Part shown: one piece after another, positions 1 to 10,839 of the stretch | Position numbering within the stretch: the first letter of the stretch is position 1 | Layout of the letters: each line of letters opens with the position of its first letter | NCBI RefSeq assembly: GCF_029264495.1 | Contig: NZ_JARIBH010000076.1 | Coordinates: 16,822-80,821 of the forward strand | Length of the DNA stretch: 64,000 nucleotides | DNA from: Peptacetobacter sp. | GTDB lineage: Bacteria > Bacillota > Clostridia > Peptostreptococcales > Peptostreptococcaceae | Direction of reading: 5' to 3' | Translations under genes and position numbers: made by a program | The notes under the pieces: model-generated | Told to the model about the DNA's origin: nothing | What the model saw: only the letters and a program-made list of their open reading frames with translations | Databases searched by the model: none

Positions 1-115
1 TTCCTTTCTTTCAATTAATTATTTATATTTTACGAATTTCCGATTAACACAATCCTCTCTATCATATATTAAATTTCTATTATAGTCAATATCATAGAGT
101 TTTCTTATGAAATTT

Positions 116-832
116 TTAGTTGAATAATACACATACTTTTACTTGTTCTGACTTTTCTTTAACTAAATTTGCAAATATTACTGAACTTTTATCTCCATTA
201 CATCTTTCTTCAAATTCCATCATTAATTCTGAAATGTATTCAAAAGTAACTCTTTCATCACCCTCTAATATTATGATACATTTTCTAGAAATAAACTCAT
301 CTCCTGTACTTTCTATATCTTCCATTATTTTTTCTACAGCTATTTTAGATTCAGTACCATAATTTATATTCGTGCATATATATTTTATATCTTTGTCAGT
401 AATCATTATATCTCTTAAATCTGTTATGTCTAAATTAAGTATAGGTTCTTCTGTTATAGATTCTGCCATCATATCCATTAAATCAGCTATTTTTTCAATA
501 TTTTTTTCTTCTGTTTTTATATATCTATCTATTTCTTCTATTTTTTTAGATTTATCTGTTGAAAAATCAAACCCTATACATAGAGTTTTTCTTTCTGATG
601 CCATAAACCCTATAGCTTTTACTATTTCTATTGCTCTTTTATCTGATGAGTCAAATATAAGATATAATATTTCTATATCATCTAATAAATTTCTTACAAA
701 ATCTTTATCTACATCTTTATCTTTATCTATTCTTTCTATATTAACATGACTTAATTCAAATTTAGATATCTCATTTACTATTTCAATTCCTTTTTCAGAA
801 ATTCCTATTGCTTTTGATATTTTACCCATCAT
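116..832 (-). CDS. Divergent FtsZ-like (tubulin/FtsZ fold) protein lacking the GGGTGTG signature
   Basis: C-terminal two thirds align by eye to FtsZ: 'ITEEPILNLDITDLRDIM' vs FtsZ 'ITRPGLMNVDFADVRTVM', and 'SRKCIIILEGDERVTFEYISELMMEF...SSVIFANLVKEKSEQVKVCVLFN' vs the FtsZ C-terminal domain; signature loop replaced by 'DSSDKRAIEI'. Confidence 0.65.
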   Translation of the reverse strand: MMGKISKAIGISEKGIEIVNEISKFELSHVNIERIDKDKDVDKDFVRNLLDDIEILYLIFDSSDKRAIEIVKAIGFMASERKTLCIGFDFSTDKSKKIEEIDRYIKTEEKNIEKIADLMDMMAESITEEPILNLDITDLRDIMITDKDIKYICTNINYGTESKIAVEKIMEDIESTGDEFISRKCIIILEGDERVTFEYISELMMEFEERCNGDKSSVIFANLVKEKSEQVKVCVLFN

Positions 833-936
833 ATTTCATTCTCCTCCAAAATTGATTATTTAAATAAATTTTATTTTTCTATTGTAATCTTGATGATTTT
901 ATTGTTTATTGAATTTATTATACTATATTCTTTTAT

Positions 937-2028
937 TTATTCTAGAGATTCTTTTATTTTTTGAGATTCTTTTTTTATATTTCTTAATTCATCTTCATCC
1001 ATTTTATTCATGTAATAGTGTGAAATCCATGTACATATACCTGATAGTAATAGTATAAAATAATATACTAAAAAACTATACATAATAACAGCATATCCTA
1101 TATATCTTTTTGGAAAAACTCTATTGAATATTCCAAAGAAAGTTATTTCGTTTGCTCCTACATTTCCTGGTGTTGGAATAGGAGATATAGTCATATACAA
1201 TAAAACTTGTAATGAAAATAGCATATAAAAGCTAGTTCCAGATAATTTTGATGCTTTATATATACAAAAAACTATGCTGAAATATATGAATAACTGTAAA
1301 AAAGTTAAAAATATTGTAATTATTAAAGATTTAACATCTTTTATATACATTAATATTGATTTATTGAAATCATCAATATAATTATAACATCTTTCATTTT
1401 TATCTCTTAAAAACTTAAATATTCTAAATCTTCCTAAAGCACTAATTACAATATCTACAAATTTTTTCATTAACTTTGGATTTAATACTATCATCATACC
1501 ACCTAATATTGTAACCATATTCATAGCCATACCGAATGTTAAAAGCATTATAATATGTCTATAATCTGATACAATCATAGATTTATTTAGTAGTATAACA
1601 GCTCCACATATAAAAGTTACTACAGTTTGAAATAATACTGTTTTATTTGTCACTATAGCAACAGCTTTACTAAGACTTATTCCATATCTATTCATTACAT
1701 AAATTTGCATTGGTTGGCTACCTGATGCAAATGGTGTTACAAGATTATAATAAAGCCCCATTGTACCCATTTGTAATCCAATTGTTCGTTTTTTCTTATC
1801 TTTCTCTACAGAATTTATAATTAATTGAAAAACAAGTGTTTCTAAAATAATATATATTAAAACCAATAACATTCCAAAGAATAAAAATTTCTTATCTACA
1901 AAAGCTATTACATCAGGAATTCTCCTATAGTCTATTGTTGTAGAAACTATATATACAGTAAGTCCTATTAAAAATAATAGAAAAACATACTGCAATATAT
2001 TCTTCTCTGTTTTTGTCAATTTTCTCAT
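937..2028 (-). CDS. Lysylphosphatidylglycerol synthase TM-region / flippase-like (UPF0104) membrane protein
   Basis: Multi-TM protein with 'TPFASGSQPMQIYVMNRYGISLSKAVAIV' and 'SPIPTPGNVGANEITFFGIF' motifs typical of this family. Confidence 0.8.
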   Translation of the reverse strand: MRKLTKTEKNILQYVFLLFLIGLTVYIVSTTIDYRRIPDVIAFVDKKFLFFGMLLVLIYIILETLVFQLIINSVEKDKKKRTIGLQMGTMGLYYNLVTPFASGSQPMQIYVMNRYGISLSKAVAIVTNKTVLFQTVVTFICGAVILLNKSMIVSDYRHIIMLLTFGMAMNMVTILGGMMIVLNPKLMKKFVDIVISALGRFRIFKFLRDKNERCYNYIDDFNKSILMYIKDVKSLIITIFLTFLQLFIYFSIVFCIYKASKLSGTSFYMLFSLQVLLYMTISPIPTPGNVGANEITFFGIFNRVFPKRYIGYAVIMYSFLVYYFILLLSGICTWISHYYMNKMDEDELRNIKKESQKIKESLE

Positions 2029-2218
2029 AACCTTTATTCCCCTTTGTTTTTATTCCACAATATATTAGTATACATTTTAAAAATGTTTTTGAAAATACAT
2101 TATTAGTTTTTATCACTCTATTATTATAATAACTCATTTTTCTTAAGATTATATAAAAAAATTTATAAAGTTTTTAATATAATTTTCAAATTTGTACATT
2201 ATTTTTATTTTTTTTCAC

Positions 2219-2247
2219 AAAAAAGGACGAGATAAATCTCGTCCTTG
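2219..2247 (-). terminator. Rho-independent terminator after the NCS2 permease
   Basis: Inverted repeat AAGGACGAGA-ttta-TCTCGTCCTT followed by a T-run on the minus strand. Confidence 0.75.
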
Positions 2248-2268
2248 ATTTTTTATACTGATTTTTTA

Positions 2269-3645
2269 TTACATGTATATTAATTTAAGTGCAAATAATA
2301 TAGCTAGTATTATTATTACTACAGATATTTTCTTTCTATCTTCTTTTTTAGCTATTAAGTTATAAACTACATTTACTAAAACATAAGATAAAACACCTAA
2401 AGTTAATCCATCACCTATACTATATGTTAAAGGCATTCCTGCTATTGTTATGAATGCTGGTAAACCTTCTGTTATGTTGCTGAAATCTATTTCAACTATT
2501 GAAGATAACATTAAGTATCCAACATATATTAATGCAGGAGCTGTTGCACAACTTGGTATAGCTATGAATATTGGAGAGAAGAACATTGCTATAAAGAATA
2601 ATATACCTACTGTTATAGCTGTCCATCCAGTTCTTCCGCCTTCCATAACACCAGTTGAACTTTCAACGAATGTAGTAACTGTTGATACACCCATTAAAGA
2701 ACCTGCTGTTGTAGCTATTGAGTCTGCTAATAAAGCTCTTCCTGCGTTAGGAACATTTCCATCTTCATCTAACATTCCTGCTTTTGAAGATACACCTACT
2801 AATGTACCAACTGTATCAAAGAAGTCAACAAATAAGAATGTACATACTATTCCTATAAATCCTCTTATATTTTTAGGATCAAATATATATCCGAAATCTA
2901 CTTTTCCTGCTATTGGTGCCATGCTTTCAAATTTGAATACTCCTGAAGGAAGGTATATTCCTAATTCCTGTGCATGAGCTGGATTTATCATAGCATATCC
3001 CCATGCTAAAAGTGAACTTACTACTATACCAATAAGTATAGCTCCTTTCATTCCTCTTTTATCAAGCACTGCTATTAAAACTAAACCTATGCAAGCTATT
3101 ATAGCTGTTGGAGTAAATTCTCCTAAAGCAACTAATGTTGCATCATTAGAAACTACTATTCCACTTCCTACTAATCCTATTAAAGCTATGAATAAACCTA
3201 TACCTCCTGTAACCGCTAATTTCATATTAACTGGTATAGAATTTACTACTGCTTCTCTAACTTTAAATAAAGTTAGTATTATAAATATGATACCTTCTGC
3301 AAATACTGCTGTTAAAGCCACTTCCCAAGGAACTTTCTGTCCGATAACTACAGTAAAAGCGAAAAATGCATTTAATCCCATTCCTGATGCTAAACCAAAT
3401 GGTAAATCTGCTAAAAGCCCCATCATTAAACATCCAAATGCTGCTGATAAGCAAGTTGCTGTAACTAATGCCCCTGCTGGCATTCCTGTAGCTGATAATA
3501 TATTAGGGTTAACAGCTATTATATACGCCATTGTTAAGAATGTAGTAATACCAGCTAATATCTCCTTTTTCATATCTACAGGTCTGTTACTGAAAAGTGG
3601 AAATAATTTTTGTAAAGAACTATTTCCTTGTCCCGTTGTCTTCAT
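2269..3645 (-). CDS. NCS2 family (AzgA/PbuG-like) purine permease
   Basis: 'RPVDMKKEILAGITTFLTMAYIIAVNPNILSATGMP' and 'GLASGMGLNAFFAFTVV' motifs; ATG at 3645 preceded by GGAGGTG; ORF track extends to 3657. Confidence 0.9.
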   Translation of the reverse strand: MKTTGQGNSSLQKLFPLFSNRPVDMKKEILAGITTFLTMAYIIAVNPNILSATGMPAGALVTATCLSAAFGCLMMGLLADLPFGLASGMGLNAFFAFTVVIGQKVPWEVALTAVFAEGIIFIILTLFKVREAVVNSIPVNMKLAVTGGIGLFIALIGLVGSGIVVSNDATLVALGEFTPTAIIACIGLVLIAVLDKRGMKGAILIGIVVSSLLAWGYAMINPAHAQELGIYLPSGVFKFESMAPIAGKVDFGYIFDPKNIRGFIGIVCTFLFVDFFDTVGTLVGVSSKAGMLDEDGNVPNAGRALLADSIATTAGSLMGVSTVTTFVESSTGVMEGGRTGWTAITVGILFFIAMFFSPIFIAIPSCATAPALIYVGYLMLSSIVEIDFSNITEGLPAFITIAGMPLTYSIGDGLTLGVLSYVLVNVVYNLIAKKEDRKKISVVIIILAILFALKLIYM

Positions 3646-3721
3646 TATAAACAACACCTCCTATTAAATTTTTAAAACGATTCGCCTCTGCTTTTCGTTG
3701 TATAATCTGGAGTACTTAATT

Positions 3722-3785
3722 CAGTATCATAGGCAGCCATATTACGGTGGCTGGTAGAGACTTTTGACCCATATTGTCAAAATTA
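3722..3785 (-). promoter_or_regulatory. Purine riboswitch aptamer (guanine type by the C in 'CTATG')
   Basis: Minus strand reads ATATGGGTCAAAAGTCTCTACCAGCCACCGTAATATGGCTGCCTATGA, matching the purine aptamer core (TCTACC...CCGTAA...CTATG); upstream of the purine permease. Confidence 0.85.
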
Positions 3786-4131
3786 TATGATTACAATGAT
3801 TAATATATCCAATTTCATCTATTCTTCATTATGTTATTTTATTTTATTTTTTTATTTTTGTCAATATTATTCGTCCCTTTTAAAAATGTTTTTATTGATT
3901 TTATTAATTAATATTCACATTACTTAAAAAATAGTTCTTGTAAAGGAATATTTTAAGAGTTTTTTCACATTCATTTTTTACAATAATCTAAATTTTTATA
4001 ATTATGTGTTTATTTATTTTGGAAAAACTTTGTTTAAAATTTATTTATTTTTGAAAAACAGTTTATCACTTTAAAAAAATATGTGTTATAATTGTCATTA
4101 GGGAAACTTTTTCTTAAGGAGGATTTTTATA

Positions 4132-5919
4132 ATGAAAATATCAGAAAGAATAGCAGAACTTCGTGTTCTAATGAAAGAAAAAAATATTGATGCTTATGTT
4201 GTTCCTACAGCAGACTTCCATCAGAGTGAATATGTTGGAGAACATTTCAAAGCTAGAAAATTTATAACAGGATTCTCAGGTAGTGCTGGTACTGCTGTAA
4301 TAACAGCTGATGAAGCTTATTTATGGACAGATGGTAGATACTTTATACAGGCAGCTCAGCAAATAGAAGGAACAGGTGTTGAACTAATGAAAATGGGTGA
4401 ACCTGGAGTTCCTACAATAAATGAATACTTAGCTAATAAACTTCCTGAAAACGGTATTTTAGGATTTGATGGTAGAGTTATAGCTATGGGTGAAGGTGAA
4501 GGATACGAAAATATAGTTAAATCTAAAAATGGTTCTATAGTTTATGAATATGATTTAATAGATCAAATATGGAAAGATAGACCTTCACTTTCTGAAAAAC
4601 CAGTTTTTGAACTAGGTGTTGAATATGCTGGAGAAACTGTTGAATCTAAATTAACAAGAATAAGAGAAGAAATGAAAAAATGTGGAGCTACTGTTCATAT
4701 ACTTACTACATTAGATGATATATGTTGGACTTTAAATATGCGTGGAGATGATATAGACTTCTTCCCACTTGTATTATCTTATGCTGTTATAACTATGGAT
4801 AAAGTTATACTATATATAAATGAAATAAAATTATCTGAAGAAACTAAAGCTAATTTTGCTAAAGATGGTATAGAATTAAGACCTTATAACGATATATATG
4901 AAGATGTTAAATCTATAGATAAAAATGAAGTTTTATTAATAGACCCAACAAAATTAAATTACTCTTTATTCAATAATCTTCCTTCAGAAGCTAAAAAAGT
5001 AGCTGCTAGTAATCCAGAAATAATATTTAAAGCTATGAAAAATGAAACTGAAATAGAAAATATCAAAAAAGCTCAGATAAAAGATTCAGTTGCTCATGTT
5101 AGATTCATGAAATGGGTTAAAGAAAATGTAAATAAAGAAGTTATAACAGAAATGAGTGCATCTGATAAACTTGATGAATTCAGAAAAGAAATGGGTAACT
5201 TCATAAGACCAAGTTTTGAACCAATAAGTTCTTATGGACCACATGCTGCTATGTGTCACTATACTTCTTCTCCAGAAACTGATGTTCAGTTAAAAGAAGG
5301 AGATATATTCTTAACAGATACAGGTGCTGGATTCTGGGAAGGTTCAACTGATATAACTAGAACTTATGCTTTAGGTGAAATACCTGCAAAAACAAAAGAA
5401 TATTTCACTTTAGTTGCAATAAGTAACCTTCATTTAGGAGAAGCTAGATTCCTTCATGGAACAACAGGAATGGTTCTTGATATATTAGCTAGAAAACCAT
5501 TCTGGGATAGAGACCTTAACTTTAATCATGGTACTGGACATGGTGTTGGATACCTTCTTAACATACATGAAGGACCTGCTGGATTCAGATGGACTTTCAG
5601 ACCTCATGAAACTCATACATTAGAAAAAGGTATGATAATAACTAATGAACCTGGTATATACTTTGAAGGTGAATTTGGTATAAGATTAGAAAATGAATTA
5701 TTATGCTGTGAAGGTACTAAAAATGAATACGGACAGTTTATGCATTTTGAAGCAATAACATTTGTTCCATTTGACCTTGATGCTATAGATACTTCTATAA
5801 TGACAGAACATGACAAAGAACTTCTTAATAATTATCATAAAGAAGTATTTGAAAAAGTTTCTCCATACCTTAATGATGAAGAAAAATCTTGGTTAGAAAA
5901 ATATACTAGAGCTATATAA
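4132..5919 (+). CDS. M24B family Xaa-Pro aminopeptidase
   Basis: 'DAYVVPTADFHQSEYVGEHFKARKFITGFSGSAGTAV', 'FLTDTGAGFWEGSTDITRT', 'NHGTGHGVGYLLNIHEGP', 'MIITNEPGIY'; preceded by AAGGAGG. Confidence 0.93.
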   Translation: MKISERIAELRVLMKEKNIDAYVVPTADFHQSEYVGEHFKARKFITGFSGSAGTAVITADEAYLWTDGRYFIQAAQQIEGTGVELMKMGEPGVPTINEYLANKLPENGILGFDGRVIAMGEGEGYENIVKSKNGSIVYEYDLIDQIWKDRPSLSEKPVFELGVEYAGETVESKLTRIREEMKKCGATVHILTTLDDICWTLNMRGDDIDFFPLVLSYAVITMDKVILYINEIKLSEETKANFAKDGIELRPYNDIYEDVKSIDKNEVLLIDPTKLNYSLFNNLPSEAKKVAASNPEIIFKAMKNETEIENIKKAQIKDSVAHVRFMKWVKENVNKEVITEMSASDKLDEFRKEMGNFIRPSFEPISSYGPHAAMCHYTSSPETDVQLKEGDIFLTDTGAGFWEGSTDITRTYALGEIPAKTKEYFTLVAISNLHLGEARFLHGTTGMVLDILARKPFWDRDLNFNHGTGHGVGYLLNIHEGPAGFRWTFRPHETHTLEKGMIITNEPGIYFEGEFGIRLENELLCCEGTKNEYGQFMHFEAITFVPFDLDAIDTSIMTEHDKELLNNYHKEVFEKVSPYLNDEEKSWLEKYTRAI

Positions 5920-5960
5920 TAGATAAATTCATTAATAGATTTGATAAAAATAACTTTAAA

Positions 5961-5991
5961 AAGCTGAACATTTTTCTGTTCAGCTTTTTTT
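5961..5991 (+). terminator. Rho-independent terminator
   Basis: AAGCTGAACA-tttttc-TGTTCAGCTT followed by T-run. Confidence 0.85.
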
Positions 5992-6356
5992 TATATACTT
6001 ATATCATATTTTTACTTCATGTTAAATTCACTTTAAATTCATTTTATATTTTTGTTAGGCATACCCTAAACACCTTTAAATCAAGCCATTTATTTTTAAT
6101 TCGAAATTATCTTTATCCCTTATAATTACTATTTTATTTTTGATAATAATAATCAATAGAATTGTTGTATATATTGAAATTAAAGCATTTTGTCACTTTT
6201 TAAGTTTTGCCCAATTCATATTCTATTCACTCTTTCTTCGTTTGACTTTTATAGTCAATAATCATAACATATACTTATGTGTAATAATAACATTCATTTA
6301 TATATTTTAAACTATAATGAATTAATAACAACTTAATACAAGGAGGATGATTACAG

Positions 6357-9116
6357 GTGTTTAAAGAAGAATGGAAATCAATCTTCAAAAACAAATTCCT
6401 AATAGTTGTACTTATAGCTATTGCTTTTATACCAGCTTTGTACAACATAATATTTTTAAGTTCGATGTGGGATCCATATGGTGCAGTGGATAAACTTCCA
6501 GTTGCCATTGTAAACCACGACAAACCGGTAAAATATGAAGGAAGAACTTTAAAAGTTGGTGACGAACTTGTAGATAATCTTAAAGAAGATAAAAGTATGG
6601 ATTTTCACTTTGTATCTCAAGAAGATGCTGATAAAGGCATAAACGATGGTGAATACTACATGGTTGTCTCAATACCTGAAAATTTCTCTAAAAATGCATC
6701 TACTCTTATATCTGATAATCCAAAAAAAGTAACTATAGATTATCAAACAACAGAAGGAAGAAACTTTATAGCTTCTAAAATGTCTAAAACTGCTGTAACA
6801 GAGATGAAAGATCAGCTATCATCTCAAATAACAGATATGTACGTTACAGCTGCTCTTGAACAATTTGAAAAGGTTGGAGATGGAATGACTACAGCTTCTG
6901 ATGGAAGTCAGAAATTAAAAGATGGTTCTATCAAAATTATAGAAGGTAATAAAACTATAAATACTAACCTAAATAAATTAGCTAAAAGTTCACTTACTTT
7001 TGCCAATGGTGCGGAAACATTATCAGTTGGACTTGATCAATATGTAGCTGGTGCTCTTGAATTAAATAACGGTGCTCATCAGCTTAACAATGGGATACAA
7101 TCTTTAGCTGAAAAAGTGCCAGCTTTAGCCAATGGTGTAAAAGCTCTTTCTGAAGGAGCTACAAAATTAGGTAATGGTGTTATGCAGTTTGTATCTGGAA
7201 TAACTCAAGTTGATAATGGTGCAAAACAGTTAAATTCTGGTTTGAATCAATTAGATGAAAAAACTACTGCTCTTCCTCAGCAAACTGAAGCTTTAAATCA
7301 AGGTGCTCAACAACTTGCATCAGGACTTCAAAATGCTGGTTCTTTAACAGAAAATAATAGAGTTGGTATGGTTAGTTATGTAAATAGTGTGCAAACTTAT
7401 CTTGGAGAAGTTAGTTCCGCTTTAGATAAATTACCTTCAAATAAACCTAATGGTTCATCTAATAATATAGCTGAAATTAAAACTTCTTTAGAATCAATTG
7501 GAAAAGATTTAGCTATTATAAAAAATGGCCTTTCTAATTCTTCTGGTTCTTCATCTTCAGGAGCATCTTCTGAAGATATAAAATCTGCATATTATTCTGA
7601 TACAGAGTCTCATGCAGAAGCTGCCATATCTGCTTTAGAAGGTAGTGGAGTTGAACTTACTGATTCTCAAAGATCTGCTGTTAGATCTGCTGTTAAAAAT
7701 AGTGGTGGTGAAACAGTTTCTGAAGCAAGTAATATATCTTCTACTTCAGGTGGTGGAAGTGTTGATTCTTCAGTTGTAAGTGCACTTGAAGATGCTCAAA
7801 AAAACTTAAGTTCAGTTAGTAATGGTTTAACTGCTTTAAGTGGTGGTGCTACTGCTTTACCAGATTTATCAAAATTAAAAGAAGCTACTAAAAGTTTACA
7901 AGCTCGGAGTATTAAAGCCACTCCTGGAATAATTAATTCAGTAAACGGACTTTATGCTATAGGTTCTTCTGCTGCTCCTGGTTCTGCTGCTCTTGCATCT
8001 GGAACTAAACAGCTTTCAGATAATATGCCTATGCTTTCTCAGTCTATAAAAGCTTTAGCAGATGGAAGTAACAAATTATCTGCTGGTACTTCTCAATTAG
8101 CCGCAAGTGCTCCTATTTTAAATGCGGGTGCACAGCAAGTTGCCGCTGGTGGAGAAAAACTTTCTGAAAATGTTCCTGTTTTAACTGCTGGTATTTCAAG
8201 ACTTTCTAGTGGTTCTGCTGCTTTAGCGGGAGGTACTTCTCAGTTAGCTGCAAACGGACCTAAACTTACTGGTGGTGCTGGAAAACTTAAAGAAGGTGCT
8301 TTATTAATATCTTCTGGTAGTGGTAAATTAGCTGCTGGAAGTAATAAACTTTCTGATGCACTTAATCAAGTTAGAGATGGATTAACAACTCTTACAGATT
8401 CATTAAAATCAGGTGCAGAAAAAATAAAAGATACTAATACTAGTGATACTGCTGCAAATGCAATTGCTAGACCTGTAAAAACTAGTCATGTAGATAAAGA
8501 TAAAGTTCCTAATAATGGTACTGCTATGGCTCCATATATGCTTTCAGTTGCATTATTCATAGCCCCTATAACTCTTAATATGCTTTACGATGCCTTTAAT
8601 CCAAAGAAAAGACCATCTTCTGGTATAGCTTGGTGGGCAAGTAAAATGTCTGTTATGGGTCTTGTTGCTATAGTAGCAGCTTCAATAGTGTTCTTTGCTC
8701 TTACAGGATTACTTGGATTAAAACCTCTTTATCCTGCAAAAACATTAGCATTCTTAATGCTAATTTCATTGACATTTATGTCATTTGTAACGCTATTCAA
8801 TTTATTATTAGGAAAAATCGGAGCATTCTTAATGTTAATATTCATGATATTACAGCTAGGAGGTTCTGCTGGTACTTATGCAATACAACTTTCTAATAAG
8901 TTCTTTATTGCAATAAGTCCTTATTTACCTATGACTTATACTGTAAGTGGTTTAAGACAATTAATCTCTATTAGAGGTGATGTAACAACTCAAGTTGCAG
9001 TTTTAACAGGTGTATTAGTCGTTACAAACTTACTTATGATTTTATTCTTCCATATGAAGACTAAAACATATCCAGATAAAATATTTGATAAAAATATTAT
9101 AGCTGACGAAAAATAA
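6357..9116 (+). CDS. YhgE/Pip-domain membrane protein with long L..GA..L..G repeat region
   Basis: N-terminal 'EEWKSIFKNKFLIVVLIAIAFIPALYNIIFLSSMWDPYG', central heptad-like repeats (NGAHQLNNGI, SGAEK etc.), C-terminal ABC-2-like membrane domain; GTG start after AGGAGG. Confidence 0.88.
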   Translation: MFKEEWKSIFKNKFLIVVLIAIAFIPALYNIIFLSSMWDPYGAVDKLPVAIVNHDKPVKYEGRTLKVGDELVDNLKEDKSMDFHFVSQEDADKGINDGEYYMVVSIPENFSKNASTLISDNPKKVTIDYQTTEGRNFIASKMSKTAVTEMKDQLSSQITDMYVTAALEQFEKVGDGMTTASDGSQKLKDGSIKIIEGNKTINTNLNKLAKSSLTFANGAETLSVGLDQYVAGALELNNGAHQLNNGIQSLAEKVPALANGVKALSEGATKLGNGVMQFVSGITQVDNGAKQLNSGLNQLDEKTTALPQQTEALNQGAQQLASGLQNAGSLTENNRVGMVSYVNSVQTYLGEVSSALDKLPSNKPNGSSNNIAEIKTSLESIGKDLAIIKNGLSNSSGSSSSGASSEDIKSAYYSDTESHAEAAISALEGSGVELTDSQRSAVRSAVKNSGGETVSEASNISSTSGGGSVDSSVVSALEDAQKNLSSVSNGLTALSGGATALPDLSKLKEATKSLQARSIKATPGIINSVNGLYAIGSSAAPGSAALASGTKQLSDNMPMLSQSIKALADGSNKLSAGTSQLAASAPILNAGAQQVAAGGEKLSENVPVLTAGISRLSSGSAALAGGTSQLAANGPKLTGGAGKLKEGALLISSGSGKLAAGSNKLSDALNQVRDGLTTLTDSLKSGAEKIKDTNTSDTAANAIARPVKTSHVDKDKVPNNGTAMAPYMLSVALFIAPITLNMLYDAFNPKKRPSSGIAWWASKMSVMGLVAIVAASIVFFALTGLLGLKPLYPAKTLAFLMLISLTFMSFVTLFNLLLGKIGAFLMLIFMILQLGGSAGTYAIQLSNKFFIAISPYLPMTYTVSGLRQLISIRGDVTTQVAVLTGVLVVTNLLMILFFHMKTKTYPDKIFDKNIIADEK

Positions 9117-9159
9117 AATAAAATTAAATATAATAAGATAGATGATTTAGAGAAAAAAA

Positions 9160-9186
9160 GAGGCTAAAAATTTTAGCCTCTTTTTT
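9160..9186 (+). terminator. Rho-independent terminator
   Basis: GAGGCTAAAA-ATTTTAGCCTC followed by TTTTTT. Confidence 0.8.
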
Positions 9187-9323
9187 ATTTTATAATTTTT
9201 ATAAATTTTAAACATTTTCTCTATTATCTCTGTTTATATAAGTTTTATACTATTTATTCTCTATTATATTTGTATTATTTTATAATTTTAAAGACTTTCC
9301 TATACCATACATTCTTTAAAATC

Positions 9324-9965
9324 CTATATACTTTCTTTTCTATTATATACAATATAAGAAATATTGTAAGATACTAAAATTATAATAAATGATATTAGAA
9401 TCATACTAAAGCTAAAAGATTTTATATATGTTCCAGTAAAATTTACTATATCTTCAATTGCAGTTGAAACACTTATAGGAATCATAAATCCTATTAAAGA
9501 AATTATTCTGCTTTTTATACCGTCAAAAGCCAAATTAGCCGGTATTATTATCGCCATCGAAAAAACAGTACTTAAAATTCCTACACTCGCCAATTCTAGC
9601 ATATATCTAAATTCAAAAAAATTTATTGAAAATCTACTTTTTATAAGATGAACTAAAAAATAAAGAGATACTCCTACAATAACACCTATAATTCCAAGTA
9701 AGTATCTTGATTTTACAAAATCTTTTTTATTTATAGGTATATATGAAATTAAAATATCAATGTCACTTAAATTTTCATAAGCCATTATCATATAAGTAAA
9801 TATGTATCCCATTATATTTATTAACATAACAAAATATATAGATTCACTTTCTCCATCTGATAATAAGGCTGCGACTACTATAAAACCTATAGCCCATATC
9901 ATCATTTTCTTAATAGAATTTAAATTGTACAAACTCATTTTAGTTAATTTCAATATATTTTTCAT
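9324..9965 (-). CDS. ABC-2 type transporter permease subunit
   Basis: Multi-TM protein adjacent to an ABC ATPase and GntR regulator (YtrABC-like arrangement). Confidence 0.65.
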   Translation of the reverse strand: MKNILKLTKMSLYNLNSIKKMMIWAIGFIVVAALLSDGESESIYFVMLINIMGYIFTYMIMAYENLSDIDILISYIPINKKDFVKSRYLLGIIGVIVGVSLYFLVHLIKSRFSINFFEFRYMLELASVGILSTVFSMAIIIPANLAFDGIKSRIISLIGFMIPISVSTAIEDIVNFTGTYIKSFSFSMILISFIIILVSYNISYIVYNRKESI

Positions 9966-9969
9966 AAAT

Positions 9970-10839
9970 TTACCTCCTGATATAGAATTTTAATAAGTCT
10001 TCTATTTTTGGTCTTGAATATGTAGCTTCCTCACCCATTAATTCAAATACTGATTCACAATCATTTGTTAAACCCTCAAAACCAAATTTATTTTCATCTA
10101 TACTTATAAAATATTTTCTTGTTTCATTATCGAGAAGTTCTAGTCTTCCCTTTACGATCTTATGAGAATCTATGATATCATCTCTGTATCCTTTTAAAAA
10201 TATTTTCCCATCTTCTATAAACGCTATACTATCACATACATTTTCTAAATCTGAAGTAATATGAGTTGAATAAAATACTGTCATTTCATATTTTTCCATA
10301 ATATTCTGAATTATTTCTATAAATTCATCTCTCACAACAGGATCTAAATTTGATGTAGGTTCATCCATTATTAAAATTTCGGGTTTATGAGATAATGCCA
10401 TAGTTATATCAAATTTTCTCTGCTGTCCTTTAGAACAATCTTTATATACTTTGGACTCATCTAATTCAAATTTTTTTATTAAGTTATTATAAAGTTCTTC
10501 GTCCCAATTTTTATAAAAAAGAGATATGCTATTTTTTATATCTTTCAATCTTGATTCCTTCATAAAACCAGACTTATCACCAATATATCCTATTTTTTCT
10601 TTTATATTTAGTTCTTTTCCAGTATACTCTTTTCCAAGTATTTTTATATTACCACTATCTCTTCTTAAAAAATTCATTATCAAATTTATTGTAGTACTCT
10701 TACCTGCTCCGTTTTTACCTACAAATCCAGTTATAATTCCTTTTTCTATTTCAAAATTATCTATATCTAATTTAAAATCACCTAACTTTTTTATCAATCC
10801 ATTTATTTCTATAGCATTCATAAATCTACACCTCCTCAT
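9970..10839 (-). CDS. ABC transporter ATP-binding protein
   Basis: Walker A 'GKNGAGKSTT', signature region 'CSKGQQRKFDITMALSHKPEILIMDEPTSNLDP'; probable ATG at the internal MNAIEINGLIKKL. Confidence 0.9.
   Translation of the reverse strand: MRRCRFMNAIEINGLIKKLGDFKLDIDNFEIEKGIITGFVGKNGAGKSTTINLIMNFLRRDSGNIKILGKEYTGKELNIKEKIGYIGDKSGFMKESRLKDIKNSISLFYKNWDEELYNNLIKKFELDESKVYKDCSKGQQRKFDITMALSHKPEILIMDEPTSNLDPVVRDEFIEIIQNIMEKYEMTVFYSTHITSDLENVCDSIAFIEDGKIFLKGYRDDIIDSHKIVKGRLELLDNETRKYFISIDENKFGFEGLTNDCESVFELMGEEATYSRPKIEDLLKFYIRR

Noticed and set aside
2450-3667. Long plus-strand ORFs (175 and 192 aa) opposite the NCS2 permease
   Set aside because: Antisense shadow ORFs over a strongly conserved gene; no RBS or family match.
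6054-6071. TTAGG-catac-CCTAA inverted repeat upstream of the YhgE gene as a DtxR/MntR box
   Set aside because: Short half-sites, ~290 bp from the start codon, no linked metal genes; too weak to claim.
6900-8400. Repeat-rich region as a separate repeat element
   Set aside because: The repeats are protein-level L..GA..L..G heptads characteristic of YhgE/Pip proteins, not a DNA repeat array.
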